Made by a program: the position numbers and the translations under genes | Notes under the pieces: generated by a model | Seen by the model: the letters and a program-made list of their open reading frames with translations, nothing else | What the model was told of the DNA's origin: nothing | Databases searched by the model: none | Origin: Bordetella trematum | GTDB lineage: Bacteria > Pseudomonadota > Gammaproteobacteria > Burkholderiales > Burkholderiaceae_B | Direction: 5' to 3' | Length of the DNA: 64,000 nt | Assembly: GCF_900078335.1 (NCBI RefSeq) | Contig: NZ_FKBR01000012.1 | Coordinates: 205,618-269,617, forward strand | Part shown: positions 19,062 through 27,796 of the stretch, in pieces | How positions within the stretch are numbered: position 1 is the first letter of the stretch | How the letters are laid out: the number at the start of each line of letters is the position of its first letter

Positions 19062-20446
19062 GCCCCGGCCCTCCGCTGCGAGACGAAACGCGGCGCAGTC
19101 GGCCGGGGAGGCTGCGCCGCCAGCTCCGCTGCGCGCCGCTGGGCGCGCACCGACGCCAGACGTCCGCTGATGGCCAGCGAAGAATAGATGAACAGGATGT
19201 TCTGGAAGGACGTGTCGCGCAGGATCTGGGTTTCCGAGATATTGCTCACCAGGATGATGAACAGGATCGCCAGGTGCATGGCGGCGTCTTCACGGTCGAT
19301 GCGGAACAGTTTCACGATCCCGGTCACATGCCAGAGCAGGCAGCCGATGAACAGCGCCATCCCCACCTCGCCCATGTCCAGCAGAATGTCCAGGTAGCCG
19401 TTGTGCCCGTGGGCCGGCACCCAGCCCAGCTTGTCGATGATGAACTGGGCCGGCCCGCCCTCGCCGGTCCAGAATGCGCCGTAGCCGGTACCCAGCAAGG
19501 GCCGCTGATCGATGGCGATCTCCATCATGTCCCAGATCTCGCCACGTCCGGTCAGGTCGCTGCTCTTGTTGAAAAGCGCGGTCACCGGGCCGACGATATC
19601 GCCCACGCCAGGCATGCGCCCGGCCACCACGAAAAACAGCAGCACCGCATACAACAGGGCCAGCAGCGCCGCCAGCACCACGATCTGCCCGGCATGGCGT
19701 CCGCCGAACAGGCGGTGACGCGTCATCATGTACAGGCCGGCGCCCAGGGTGGTCACGAGAATGGAGGTCGCGCTCTTGGACATGACCATCATGAAGGCGC
19801 AGAACAGCATGCCCAGGAAGGTCAGCCCCCGGTGGTGGGGGTTCATGAGCCACTCGCGCAGCCACAGCAGGGCCGCCACCCCGGCGATCGCACCCATCAC
19901 GTTTTTCTGCCAGGTGATGCCGCGCCAGGCATTGCCCAGAAAGCTATCCACCCCCACCCGCGGCACGAAAATCACCACCAGGAAAGACACCAGCAGAATG
20001 AAAGTGAACGTGCCCATGACGACACGCAGAAACTGACGCGGCTCGCTGATGGGCGGCGCGACCGCCAGGCCGATCAGCACCAGGCCGGCGAAAATCACCG
20101 TGCGCTTGATGGTGATGCTGGGATAGAGCGACCACGTCATGCTCAGCAGGCAATAGGCCACCAGCAACAGCAGGAACAGGTTGGCGGCGCGCAGATTGCG
20201 CCAGGCCGTGCTCAGATGACGCCAGACCATCACGGCCGCGCCCAGAAACAACGAGCCGTACTGCACCTGGCGCAGCATCGAGCCTTGCGTGATGGTGTGG
20301 TTGGCCTCCGGCCCCAGCTCGTTCATCGACAGCGTATCGGGCACGATGGCGAACAGCAGGCTCAAGCCGATCAGCAGCCATACCGCCCAGCGCTCGCCCC
20401 GGCTCTGGCCGTCGGCAAAAGGGGGGCTGGATGAAAGCGGCCTCAT
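19058..20446 (-). CDS. wzy: O-antigen ligase/Wzy polymerase family membrane protein
   Basis: 462 residues with about 11 membrane segments. A large periplasmic loop (about 280-350) contains GRGEIWDMM and the HGHNGYLDILLDMGEVG motif of the Wzy_C family. In this context, with flippase, chain-length regulator and export protein present and no lipid A core genes, it is best read as the EPS repeat-unit polymerase rather than a lipopolysaccharide ligase. The start is ATG 20446 with AAGGG upstream, just after epsG. It overlaps the glycosidase gene by ATGA. Confidence 0.85.
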   Translation of the reverse strand: MRPLSSSPPFADGQSRGERWAVWLLIGLSLLFAIVPDTLSMNELGPEANHTITQGSMLRQVQYGSLFLGAAVMVWRHLSTAWRNLRAANLFLLLLVAYCLLSMTWSLYPSITIKRTVIFAGLVLIGLAVAPPISEPRQFLRVVMGTFTFILLVSFLVVIFVPRVGVDSFLGNAWRGITWQKNVMGAIAGVAALLWLREWLMNPHHRGLTFLGMLFCAFMMVMSKSATSILVTTLGAGLYMMTRHRLFGGRHAGQIVVLAALLALLYAVLLFFVVAGRMPGVGDIVGPVTALFNKSSDLTGRGEIWDMMEIAIDQRPLLGTGYGAFWTGEGGPAQFIIDKLGWVPAHGHNGYLDILLDMGEVGMALFIGCLLWHVTGIVKLFRIDREDAAMHLAILFIILVSNISETQILRDTSFQNILFIYSSLAISGRLASVRAQRRAAELAAQPPRPTAPRFVSQRRAGA

Positions 20447-20456
20447 GCGCGCACCC

Positions 20457-21824
20457 TTAGCGGCGCGCCCGGGCCGAACCGCGCAACATCTTGCGCAGCC
20501 ACTGGCGCAAGCCCTGCGGCCGGTGCTCGAACTCGTTGTACACGGCGCCCAGCAGACGCACGCCGGCCGACTCCAGCACCTCCGTGACCCGCTCCAGCTC
20601 GTTCAGCCGGGTCACGTCCTTGCGCACGACCATCAGACAGGCATCGACCTGCCGGCCGATGCTCTGCGCATCCGCCGACTCGCCGGCCGCCGGAGTATTG
20701 AGGATGAAAATCTCGAAGCGATCGGCATAAGCCGTGAGCACGCGGTCGAGCGCCGGCTCGCGCAGCAGTTCCGCCGGGTTGGGCGGCTGCGGGCCGGCAT
20801 CCAGCACCGCCAGCTTGGGGAAACCGGCCACCGGCCGGCTGAAGCCGGGCTGCGCCCGGCCTGCCAGCATGGCCGACAGGCCCGGCCCGTCGCTGCCGCC
20901 CAGCAGGTCGCGCTGGCCGCTGGCGCGCAGATCGGCATTGACCAGCAACGTGCTGCGCCCCGTCTGCGCAAAAGCGATGGCCAGGCTGGCGGCCAGATAG
21001 CCGCGGCCCTCCCCGTCTTGCGGACTGACGATGGCCAGCGCCAGCTTGGGCAGATCCTGCAGTCGGATGGAGATTTCGCTGCGCAGCTGGCGGATGGCCT
21101 CGGCCTCCTGGCTGTAGGGCGCGGCGGCGATGGCCAGTTCGAAATGATGCGCCGCCTGCCGGGCCGGCGAGGCCACGTCATACTGATACTGCTCGGCCAG
21201 CACTTCCTGCACCCGGCTTTCGGACACCAGCCCCAGCTTGACGGCCGCCTGTCCGAAGCGCAGGCGCTCGGCCTGCTGCAGCTGCACCACGCGCTGCACC
21301 TGCGCTTCGGTCAGCAGGCCCAGACGCAGGAAACGCTCGCCCATTTTCTCGGCTGCCGCGCCCTGCTCCGGCCCGGCGGCGGCTGGCGCAGCAGCGTCGA
21401 CAGCCGGCTGGCTGAGTGCCGCAGACGGAGTGGCGGCCGGCCCGGCAGCCGGCGGCACAGCGGGCGGCGCTGCCACCGGGCGCGGCGTCGGGCGACGCAG
21501 GGGCGGCGCCATGCGGGCCTGCGATACCGCTTCAGGCCGTACGCCCGGCGGCGCGGCCGCAGCAAAGGGATCCACCGCCACCGCGATGGACGCGCCCGCA
21601 GGCGTGCCTTGCGCGCGGTCCGGCGACGCGGCCGCAGGCGGCGGGCTGCCGGCTTCAGGCATTGCCGGAGCCGGCGTGGGAGCGGCCGCTTGCGCGGGGC
21701 CGGGCCCCGCCTCGAACGGCGACGGCGCCACGCGAGCCTGCGCCGCTGGCGGAACCGGGGCAGACGCGCCGGCCTGGGGCTGCTTGAGCCGGTCGAACAG
21801 GTTTCGCAGGGCGGAATCGTTCAT
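20457..21824 (-). CDS. epsG: EpsG-type chain-length-control ATPase (tyrosine-kinase-like) with unusual P-loop
   Basis: 455 residues. Residues 1-158 are a Pro/Ala-rich low-complexity extension. About 160-215 form a GspE-N/MshEN-like domain (FLRLGLLTEAQVQRVVQLQQ...FGQAAVKLGLVSESRVQEVL). About 225-440 are a MinD/BY-kinase-like nucleotide-binding domain with TLLVNADLR and PELA-like later elements. The P-loop is GEGRGYL (271-277): the usual Walker A Lys is Arg and the next Ser/Thr is Gly. EpsG relatives often have GEGRS, so Arg is familial, but Gly at the Ser position is odd. There is no C-terminal Tyr cluster. It overlaps epsF by ATGA and probably acts as its cytoplasmic partner in chain-length control. 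Confidence 0.8.
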   Translation of the reverse strand: MNDSALRNLFDRLKQPQAGASAPVPPAAQARVAPSPFEAGPGPAQAAAPTPAPAMPEAGSPPPAAASPDRAQGTPAGASIAVAVDPFAAAAPPGVRPEAVSQARMAPPLRRPTPRPVAAPPAVPPAAGPAATPSAALSQPAVDAAAPAAAGPEQGAAAEKMGERFLRLGLLTEAQVQRVVQLQQAERLRFGQAAVKLGLVSESRVQEVLAEQYQYDVASPARQAAHHFELAIAAAPYSQEAEAIRQLRSEISIRLQDLPKLALAIVSPQDGEGRGYLAASLAIAFAQTGRSTLLVNADLRASGQRDLLGGSDGPGLSAMLAGRAQPGFSRPVAGFPKLAVLDAGPQPPNPAELLREPALDRVLTAYADRFEIFILNTPAAGESADAQSIGRQVDACLMVVRKDVTRLNELERVTEVLESAGVRLLGAVYNEFEHRPQGLRQWLRKMLRGSARARR

Positions 21825-23263
21825 GGCTTCACCGGGGTCGGCGCCCGCATATGCCGGCCGATGCGGCCAAGCACGGGCAGGCGGGCATTGCGAGACAGAT
21901 CATCGCCGCAGCGCAGGCGGCGGCGCGTGAGCTCCAGCAGCATGGCCAGCGCCAGACCGCCGAACAGGCCGACGGCCAGGCCCAGCACCAGACTGCGCGT
22001 GACCTTGGGGCGCGAGGGCGAAGTCGGCATCTCGGCGACCCGCAGCACCGACAGGTTGGGCAGGGAAATATTGCTGGCCATCAGGATGCCGTCATACTTC
22101 TGCAAAGCCGTGTTGTAGACCTGCTCCATGCCGGCGAACTGGCGTTGATAGGCCGCGATGCGGTCGCGCTTGCCCATCTGCTCCAGCACCTTGGCGCGTT
22201 GCGCCTCGATGTCGCGATGCAAGGCCGTGCGCTGTTGCTGCAGGCGGTTGAGCGCGCTTTCCTGCGCTTCGATGGCCGCCTTGGCCTGGCGGGATATCTC
22301 GGCCTGCATCTGCGCGCGCTGCGCCAGCAGTCCGGTCACATCGGGGTGCTTGGGCCCGAGCGCGCCGCGCAACTGGCCCAGCTGGTGATCCAGCACGGTC
22401 AGGCCATTGCGCAGATCGTTCAACGGCATGACCGTGCCCACCTCGGGCAGGTCTTCCGGACGCATGCCGCTCTGGAGCAGGCGCTGGGTCGTGTCGTTGC
22501 GGGCGCGCGCCTCTTCGAGCTGGGTTTCCAGCACCAGCAGCGAACTGACCATGTCATTCAGGCGACGGATGTCGATGTCGCCGCTTTGCGGCGTATCGAC
22601 GATGCCTGTCTCCTGCTGGTAACGGGTCAATTTTTCCTGAATGGCGTCGATGTCGTTGCGCAGCTGGTCCAGTTGCGCGGTGTATTGTTCGCTGCGCGCG
22701 CGCGCGGCCTGCGAGGCGATATTCTGGCTGACCGCGATATAGGAATTGACGATTGCGTTGGCATAATCGCGCGCCTTCTGGGGCGAGTCGGCCGAAAACG
22801 CCACCGTGAGCACACGACTGTTGGGCTGTTTGGTGACTTCCAGATTGCGTTTGATCGAGGCCACCAGCGCCTGGTGCGCCGCCGATTCGCTGGCGCCGCC
22901 AGCCGGCAGCAGCCCCAGAGTCTTGATCATGTGATCGGCCACGGCCTGGCTCTGGATCATGTCGATCTGGGTCTGCATATAACTTTCGTCGAGCAGCGCA
23001 GAAAATGAACGGCCGTTGATCGGGTCATTTTCGCGGTAATCGATGAAAACATCCGACGTGGCCGTCCAGACGCGCGGAATCACCAGCAGCATCATGCCGG
23101 TCAGAACCAGCGTGGCCAGAGCCACCCAGATGATGAGCCGGGCCCTCGCGGCCAGCATGGCCAACACCTGATTCAACGACAGCAGACTGTTATCGGGAGA
23201 CGGGCTCACAGGCAGACCTTGAGACGGCGTACGGGATATAGGGACTGATTCTACCGGAGACAT
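21821..23263 (-). CDS. epsF: EpsF/Wzz-type chain-length determinant protein
   Basis: 480 residues from ATG 23263. An N-terminal membrane segment (about 45-65, IIWVALATLVLTGMMLLVIP) is followed by a long periplasmic domain with coiled coils (about 180-400) and a second membrane segment near the C-terminus (VLGLAVGLFGGLALAMLLEL). The Wzz signature start SDVFIDYRENDP follows the first span. It is a polysaccharide co-polymerase controlling Wzy chain length, working with EpsG. The frame is open upstream to 23443 but without a ribosome-binding site; the chosen start is also weak. First gene of the leftward EPS operon. Confidence 0.87.
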   Translation of the reverse strand: MSPVESVPISRTPSQGLPVSPSPDNSLLSLNQVLAMLAARARLIIWVALATLVLTGMMLLVIPRVWTATSDVFIDYRENDPINGRSFSALLDESYMQTQIDMIQSQAVADHMIKTLGLLPAGGASESAAHQALVASIKRNLEVTKQPNSRVLTVAFSADSPQKARDYANAIVNSYIAVSQNIASQAARARSEQYTAQLDQLRNDIDAIQEKLTRYQQETGIVDTPQSGDIDIRRLNDMVSSLLVLETQLEEARARNDTTQRLLQSGMRPEDLPEVGTVMPLNDLRNGLTVLDHQLGQLRGALGPKHPDVTGLLAQRAQMQAEISRQAKAAIEAQESALNRLQQQRTALHRDIEAQRAKVLEQMGKRDRIAAYQRQFAGMEQVYNTALQKYDGILMASNISLPNLSVLRVAEMPTSPSRPKVTRSLVLGLAVGLFGGLALAMLLELTRRRLRCGDDLSRNARLPVLGRIGRHMRAPTPVKP

Positions 23264-23662
23264 CTGCGCCAAGGCAGACGCCGGCACCGCCCCTGCAGGG
23301 CCGGTCGGGAATCCCGAAAGCGCGACGCCAAACGCATGGGCCTTGGCGCGGCGCGAAAGACGCTGGCGATTATAGGCGCTGGCCCCGGTTAATTGAGGTT
23401 CCCCTCCGATGGCTGGCCGGCACTTCGTAAAAAAATATTTCATAGCCCGACGAAACCAGGCCAGGCTGCCGACTATCCCCGTCTGCCGCCAGGCTGCGCG
23501 CCATGCCGGACATTATCTGGAACACGATACAAAACCCTCCCTCGCAATATCGCAAAAGGCTTCGGGATAATCCCCGGCGATAATGCCCGCCGGTCTGCGA
23601 TATCACCGGCTGCAGGCGTTCCTGTTATCGGGCCGCCGGCGGATGTCCGGCGCTCGGGCCGG
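23264..23662. other. Region upstream of the leftward EPS operon, no gene seen
   Basis: About 400 bp between the AraC-type gene's end and epsF. It must carry the EPS operon promoter, since the AraC-family gene upstream is a separate unit. A minus-strand GATAAT hexamer lies in the 23500-23570 stretch, but I found no -35 at proper distance. Part of the region (23264-23443) is open in the epsF frame yet lacks coding signs or a start signal. Confidence 0.5.
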
Positions 23663-24502
23663 TCAAGGGCGCGCAGCGCGACGCGCCAGCAAGGCGCTGG
23701 GAGGCTGACCGAAGGCACGCCGGAAGGTCGCGCTGAACGCGCTCGGGCTGTCATAGCCGTGCGCCAGCGCAACTTCCAGCACGGAGGCGCCGCCGGCCAG
23801 CATCGGCACGCTCAGGAGCAGACGGGCCTGGCGGCACCAGGCTCCGAAGTTCATGCCGGTTTCGCGCAGGAAGAGCCGCGCCAGGGTGCGCGAGTGCATA
23901 TGCAGCGCCGCCGCCCAGTGCGCCAGCGCCGCCGGCTGGGCAGGATCATCGATGAACTGGCGGCAACGCGCCAGCAGCCCGGCATGCGCCGGCATGGGCA
24001 CATGCAGCGGCAGCTCGGGCGCAAGCGCGATCTCGTCGAGAATGAGATCCATGATGCGCGCCTCGCGCCCGCCGCAGGGGTAGTCCAGCGGCAGGTCAAC
24101 CGCGCTGACCACCAGCTCGCGCAACAGGCGCGAGACCTGCAGCACCTGGCAATGCGGCCAGAACCCGCCCCGCAGCCCGGGCTCGACAAACACCGTGCGC
24201 ATCGCCACGGGCGCGCCGGCCATGCGGATGTCATGCAGGGTCGCCGGCGGCACCCAGACGGCGCAGCCCGGCGGCACCACCCAGCCCCCGTCGGGCGTGC
24301 GCACCAGCATCACCCCTTCGGTGGCATGCAGCAGCTGCCCGCGCCGGTGGCGGTGCGGCGCGATGGCCGCATTGGCCGGCATGTCGGAAGCGAACGCCGC
24401 CACCGGCCGCAGCGTGTGCTCGCCATGGATCGGGTGGGCGGGTGGGTCCGGCACGCGCACGGCCGGCGGCAATTGGGCGTCAAGGGCACGCGGCAGGGGC
24501 AT
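23663..24502 (-). CDS. AraC-family transcriptional regulator
   Basis: 279 residues. The N-terminal half is a cupin-type sensor domain (HRHRRGQLLHATEGVMLVRTPDG at about 50-72, VPPGCAVWVPP). The C-terminal half has two helix-turn-helix motifs: HMHSRTLARLFLRETGMNFGAWCRQARLL and VLEVALAHGYDSPSAFSATFRRAFG with the AraC-typical GYDSPSAFSxxFRRxFG pattern. It is divergent from the Fsr-like MFS gene across 151 bp and most likely regulates it, as in many AraC/MFS pairs. Inducer unknown. Confidence 0.9.
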   Translation of the reverse strand: MPLPRALDAQLPPAVRVPDPPAHPIHGEHTLRPVAAFASDMPANAAIAPHRHRRGQLLHATEGVMLVRTPDGGWVVPPGCAVWVPPATLHDIRMAGAPVAMRTVFVEPGLRGGFWPHCQVLQVSRLLRELVVSAVDLPLDYPCGGREARIMDLILDEIALAPELPLHVPMPAHAGLLARCRQFIDDPAQPAALAHWAAALHMHSRTLARLFLRETGMNFGAWCRQARLLLSVPMLAGGASVLEVALAHGYDSPSAFSATFRRAFGQPPSALLARRAARP

Positions 24503-24653
24503 GGCGATCGGGGCTTGTCATTTTCGCGACGATTCTTGTTCATTCCAAGCAGGATTGCAAGAAGCCGTCTGCCTAGCATGTATCGCTTTCCCTTCTCTCT
24601 CTCTCAGGAAAGCCCATGCCGTTTCCCTTCCCCTTCCAGCAGGCGGGTCCACG
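24503..24653. promoter_or_regulatory. Divergent promoter region, araC-type gene / MFS pump
   Basis: 151 bp between two divergent start codons, so it carries both promoters and probably the AraC-family operator. It is less GC-rich than its surroundings. I could not assign -35/-10 pairs or a clear palindrome. Confidence 0.4.
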
Positions 24654-25835
24654 ATGAATCGCGCCCGCCTCGGCCTGCTGACCGGTACTCACGCCGTCAA
24701 TGATCTCTATCAGGGCCTGGTGCCGGCCCTGCTGCCTTTCATGGTGCTCGAACGCGGTTACAGCTATACCGCCATCAGCGGCCTGATGCTGGCGGCCACG
24801 GGCCTGTCCAGCGTGGTGCAGCCGCTGTTCGGCTTGTACGCCGACCGGGCCTCACGCCCCTGGATGATTCCGATGGGTTTCATGGTGGCCGCCCTGGGCC
24901 TGGTGCTCGCCGGCATGAGCGCCGAGTACTGGGTCAGCTGGTTTGCCGCCGCGCTCTGCGGCCTGGGCATCGCGGCCTACCATCCGCCGGCCACGGTGGC
25001 TGCGCGCCAAGCCGGCGGCGCGTCGCAAAAGGCCATGAGCGTCTTTTCGGTCGGCGGCACGGTGGGCGCTTCGTTCGCGCCCCTGCTGGCCGCCCTGGTG
25101 GTGGCCGATGGCGCGCTCGAACGCAGCTGGATGCTGGCGTTGCCCGCCTTGCTGATGCTGTTCATCTGGCAATACGGCACGCGCACCGACCCCCGCACGC
25201 CGCCCGTCGCGGCGCGTGCCCGCCACGGCCACGCGCCGCAGCGCCCGCTCAATCACTGGCCGGCCTTCTTCCTGCTGTGCGCCGTCATCGTAGGCTGGTC
25301 GATCCCCTATGTGACCGTGCTCTCCACCCTGCCCCTGTATGTCACCCGCGAACTCGGCGGCAGCGCCTTCATGGGCGCCGCCACGCTGACCACCTTCACG
25401 GCCGCCGGCGCGCTGGGCACGCTCCTGGGCGGCTGGATGGGCGACCGCAAGGGTCGCATGCGACCCATCCGCTACGGCTATCTGCTGGCCCTGCCGGCGC
25501 TGGCTTGCCTGGCCTTGTCGAGCACGCCCCTGGCCGCCTGGGCGAGCACTTTTGCGCTGGGTCTGTTCATGTTCCTGCCCTTTGCGGCGCAGGTGACGCT
25601 GGCGCAGGATTACCTGCCCCGCAACCAGGCCACCGCCAGCGGCATCACGCTGGGCCTGGCCATGTCCATCGGCGGGATGGTGGCGCCGCTGTTCGGGCTG
25701 CTCTCGGATGCCCGCGGCCTGCGCTACACCCTGAGCGCCGTACTGGCCGTGCTGTGCCTGGCCGCCCTCATGGCCTGGTGCATGCGCAACCGCCAGGACC
25801 TGTCGGCGCCCGCGCCGGCGGCCGCGCGCGCCTGA
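24654..25835 (+). CDS. MFS transporter, fosmidomycin-resistance (Fsr)-like
   Basis: 393 residues, about 12 membrane segments. The N-terminal sequence THAVNDLYQGLVPALLPFMVLERGYS and VVQPLFGLYADRASRPWMIPMG match the Fsr branch of the major facilitator superfamily, as does GIAAYHPPATVAARQAGGA. The second half begins near residue 205 with the MFS loop motif GGWMGDRKGRMRP. Probably a drug or metabolite exporter at the inner membrane. Start ATG 24654; upstream in-frame codons overlap the divergent regulator and are non-coding. Regulated most likely by the adjacent AraC-family protein. A hairpin follows the gene. Confidence 0.87.
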   Translation: MNRARLGLLTGTHAVNDLYQGLVPALLPFMVLERGYSYTAISGLMLAATGLSSVVQPLFGLYADRASRPWMIPMGFMVAALGLVLAGMSAEYWVSWFAAALCGLGIAAYHPPATVAARQAGGASQKAMSVFSVGGTVGASFAPLLAALVVADGALERSWMLALPALLMLFIWQYGTRTDPRTPPVAARARHGHAPQRPLNHWPAFFLLCAVIVGWSIPYVTVLSTLPLYVTRELGGSAFMGAATLTTFTAAGALGTLLGGWMGDRKGRMRPIRYGYLLALPALACLALSSTPLAAWASTFALGLFMFLPFAAQVTLAQDYLPRNQATASGITLGLAMSIGGMVAPLFGLLSDARGLRYTLSAVLAVLCLAALMAWCMRNRQDLSAPAPAAARA

Positions 25836-25839
25836 AGCC

Positions 25840-25870
25840 CGGCCTGGCCGCCCCAGCGGCGGTCAGGCCG
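25840..25870 (+). terminator. Hairpin after the Fsr-like gene
   Basis: A 13-bp stem (25840-25852 with 25858-25870, one G-T wobble) and a 5-nt loop lie just downstream of the MFS stop. There is no T-tract, so it is terminator-like but not a textbook intrinsic terminator. Confidence 0.45.
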
Positions 25871-25878
25871 CGAATTGC

Positions 25879-25922
25879 GAATCAGTTACACTGGCAGATG
25901 GTTTTGTTTTCATAACTGATTC
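25879..25922. promoter_or_regulatory. Likely MarR operator: 10-bp inverted repeat before the DHA2 MFS gene
   Basis: GAATCAGTTA at 25879-25888 and its exact complement TAACTGATTC at 25913-25922 flank 24 bp of AT-rich sequence. The right arm abuts the ATG at 25923. The element covers the probable core promoter and start site. The operon it controls ends in a MarR-family gene, so autorepression is the simplest reading. Confidence 0.65.
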
Positions 25923-27326
25923 ATGTTGCCACCCGCCGCTCATGCCCGTCGCCACGCCATTCTGGCCATCTGCTGCCTGAGCCTGTTTCTGGTCAGCCTG
26001 GACAGCAGCATCGTCAACGTGGCGTTGCCGGCGATGGGGCGCGATATCCGGGCTGATGTGGCCGACATGCAGTGGATCATCGACGCCTACACCCTGCCCC
26101 TGGCCAGCCTGCTGATCCTGGGCGGCAGCCTGGGTGATCGCTATGGCCGCAAGCCGGTGTTCATGGCCGGACTGAGCCTGTTCGCCCTGGGCTCGCTGCT
26201 GTGCTCGATCGCACCCACGCCATCGGCGCTGATCGCCGCGCGCGCCTTTCAGGCCCTGGGCGGGGCGATGCTCAATCCGGTGGCCATGTCCATCATCACC
26301 AATACCTTCACCGACCGGCGCGAACGCGCCCAGGCCATCGGCGTCTGGGGCGCCGTCAACGGGCTGGGTGCGGCAGCCGGGCCGGTACTGGGCGGCTTTC
26401 TGGTCACAGCGGCGGGCTGGCGCTCCATCTTCTGGATCAACCTGCCGGTGGCGGCCGTCGGCCTGTTCCTGACCTGGCGCTTCATCCCGGATTCGCGCGC
26501 GCCGCAACGGCGCCGCTTCGATGCGCCCGGCCAATTGCTGATGCTGGCCATGCTGGCCTGCGGCATCGGCGCAATCATCGAAGGGCCCCGCGCCGGCTGG
26601 CTCTCGCCGCTGGTAGCGGGCCTGGCCGGCGCCGCACTGGTGTCGACCGCGCTGTTCATCGCCTGGGAGCGGCGGGCCGCCGAGCCCCTGATTGATCTGA
26701 GCCTGTTTCGCAACCGGGGCCTGAACGCCGCCGTACTCAGCGCCATCTTCGCGTTCGCCTCGCTGAGCGCACTGCTGTTTCTCAATACGCTTTATCTGCA
26801 AGACACGCGCGGCCTGAGCCCGCTGGCCGCCGGCCTGATGACATTGCCCATCGCCGTGCTGACGATCCCTTTCTCGCCACTGTCGGGCTGGCTGGTGGCC
26901 CGGGTCGGCCCACGCCTGCCCATGATGGCGGCCGGCCTGGCTTATGCCGTGACGGCGCTGCTGCAATGGCTGCTGTGGCAGGACGCCAGCAGCGCCACGC
27001 TGCTGGGCATCTATGCCCTGTTCGGCATCGGCACGGGTCTGGTCAACGCCCCCATCACCCACGGAGCCGTCTCCAGCCTGCCGGGCAGCCAGGGCGGCGT
27101 GGCCGCCGGCATCGCCTCGACCTCGCGCCAGATCGGTCTGGCGCTGGGCGTGGCGCTGGCCGGCTCCATCATCGCCGTGCCCGATGGCGGCGTGGCTGCG
27201 GCCACCCTGGTCACGCGGGCCCAGCCCATGTGGGTCATCGCCCTGTTCATGGGCGTGGGCATCTGCGCGATGGGCTGGCTGGCAGGTGGCCAGCCACGCA
27301 CCGGCGAGGCAGGCCATGGCCGCTGA
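25923..27326 (+). CDS. MFS transporter, DHA2 (EmrB/QacA-like) drug efflux family
   Basis: 467 residues with about 14 membrane segments. DHA2 motifs are LDSSIVNVALPAMGRDI in span 1, the loop GGSLGDRYGRKPVF, and RAFQALGGAMLNPVAMSII followed by the antiporter-type GAVNGLGAAAGPVLGGFLV (motif C). It exports hydrophobic toxic compounds by proton antiport. The ATG touches the right arm of a 10-bp inverted repeat. The MarR-family gene overlaps its 3' end by 11 nt, so the pump and its regulator form one operon. Substrate unknown. Confidence 0.9.
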   Translation: MLPPAAHARRHAILAICCLSLFLVSLDSSIVNVALPAMGRDIRADVADMQWIIDAYTLPLASLLILGGSLGDRYGRKPVFMAGLSLFALGSLLCSIAPTPSALIAARAFQALGGAMLNPVAMSIITNTFTDRRERAQAIGVWGAVNGLGAAAGPVLGGFLVTAAGWRSIFWINLPVAAVGLFLTWRFIPDSRAPQRRRFDAPGQLLMLAMLACGIGAIIEGPRAGWLSPLVAGLAGAALVSTALFIAWERRAAEPLIDLSLFRNRGLNAAVLSAIFAFASLSALLFLNTLYLQDTRGLSPLAAGLMTLPIAVLTIPFSPLSGWLVARVGPRLPMMAAGLAYAVTALLQWLLWQDASSATLLGIYALFGIGTGLVNAPITHGAVSSLPGSQGGVAAGIASTSRQIGLALGVALAGSIIAVPDGGVAAATLVTRAQPMWVIALFMGVGICAMGWLAGGQPRTGEAGHGR

Positions 27327-27744
27327 CGCCGGCGTCACCGCCGCCCGGGCCTGGGCCAGCCTGCGCCGCTTCGTGATCGAAACCCACAACCCGCGCAAGG
27401 CGCTGTCGCGCGCGCTGGGCATCACCTACTTCAAGATCAAGATCCTGCTCTACCTGGAACGCCATCCGCAGGCGTCGGCCTCGGCGCTGGTGCAGCAATT
27501 CGCTTCCGACAAAACCTATATCTCGCTCATCTTGCGCGACCTCGAAGCCGATGGCAGCCTGCTGCGCAGCGCCGATCCCCGGGACCGGCGCTGCAAGCGC
27601 ATCACCCTGACCGAACAGGGCCGTGCGCGGGCCCGGCAGGCCGCCGGCCTGCTGGAGCAGCCGCCCGCGGGCCTGGCGCGGCTAAGCCCTGAGGAACTGG
27701 CCACCCTGCAGCGCCTGCTGGACAAGGCCGGCGCCGACGGCTAG
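27316..27744 (+). CDS. MarR-family transcriptional regulator
   Basis: 142 residues from ATG 27316, overlapping the DHA2 gene by 11 nt in another frame. The winged helix-turn-helix is visible: ASALVQQFASDKTYISLILRDLEADGSLLR (about 54-83), then the wing DPRDRRCKRITLTEQGRA with the DxR motif of MarR proteins. It probably represses the pump-regulator operon through the inverted repeat at 25879-25922 and is released by a pump substrate. This regulatory link is inferred from gene arrangement. Confidence 0.88.
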   Translation: MAADAGVTAARAWASLRRFVIETHNPRKALSRALGITYFKIKILLYLERHPQASASALVQQFASDKTYISLILRDLEADGSLLRSADPRDRRCKRITLTEQGRARARQAAGLLEQPPAGLARLSPEELATLQRLLDKAGADG

Positions 27745-27796
27745 GCCCGCCCGAGCGGTTTTGCTAGTATCGGCCCTTAGCCGTTCTTTGCCCGCC

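Noticed and set aside
19058-20446. Lipopolysaccharide O-antigen ligase WaaL
   Set aside because: The family signature is shared by WaaL and Wzy, but the gene sits inside a complete EPS export operon with no core-oligosaccharide genes.
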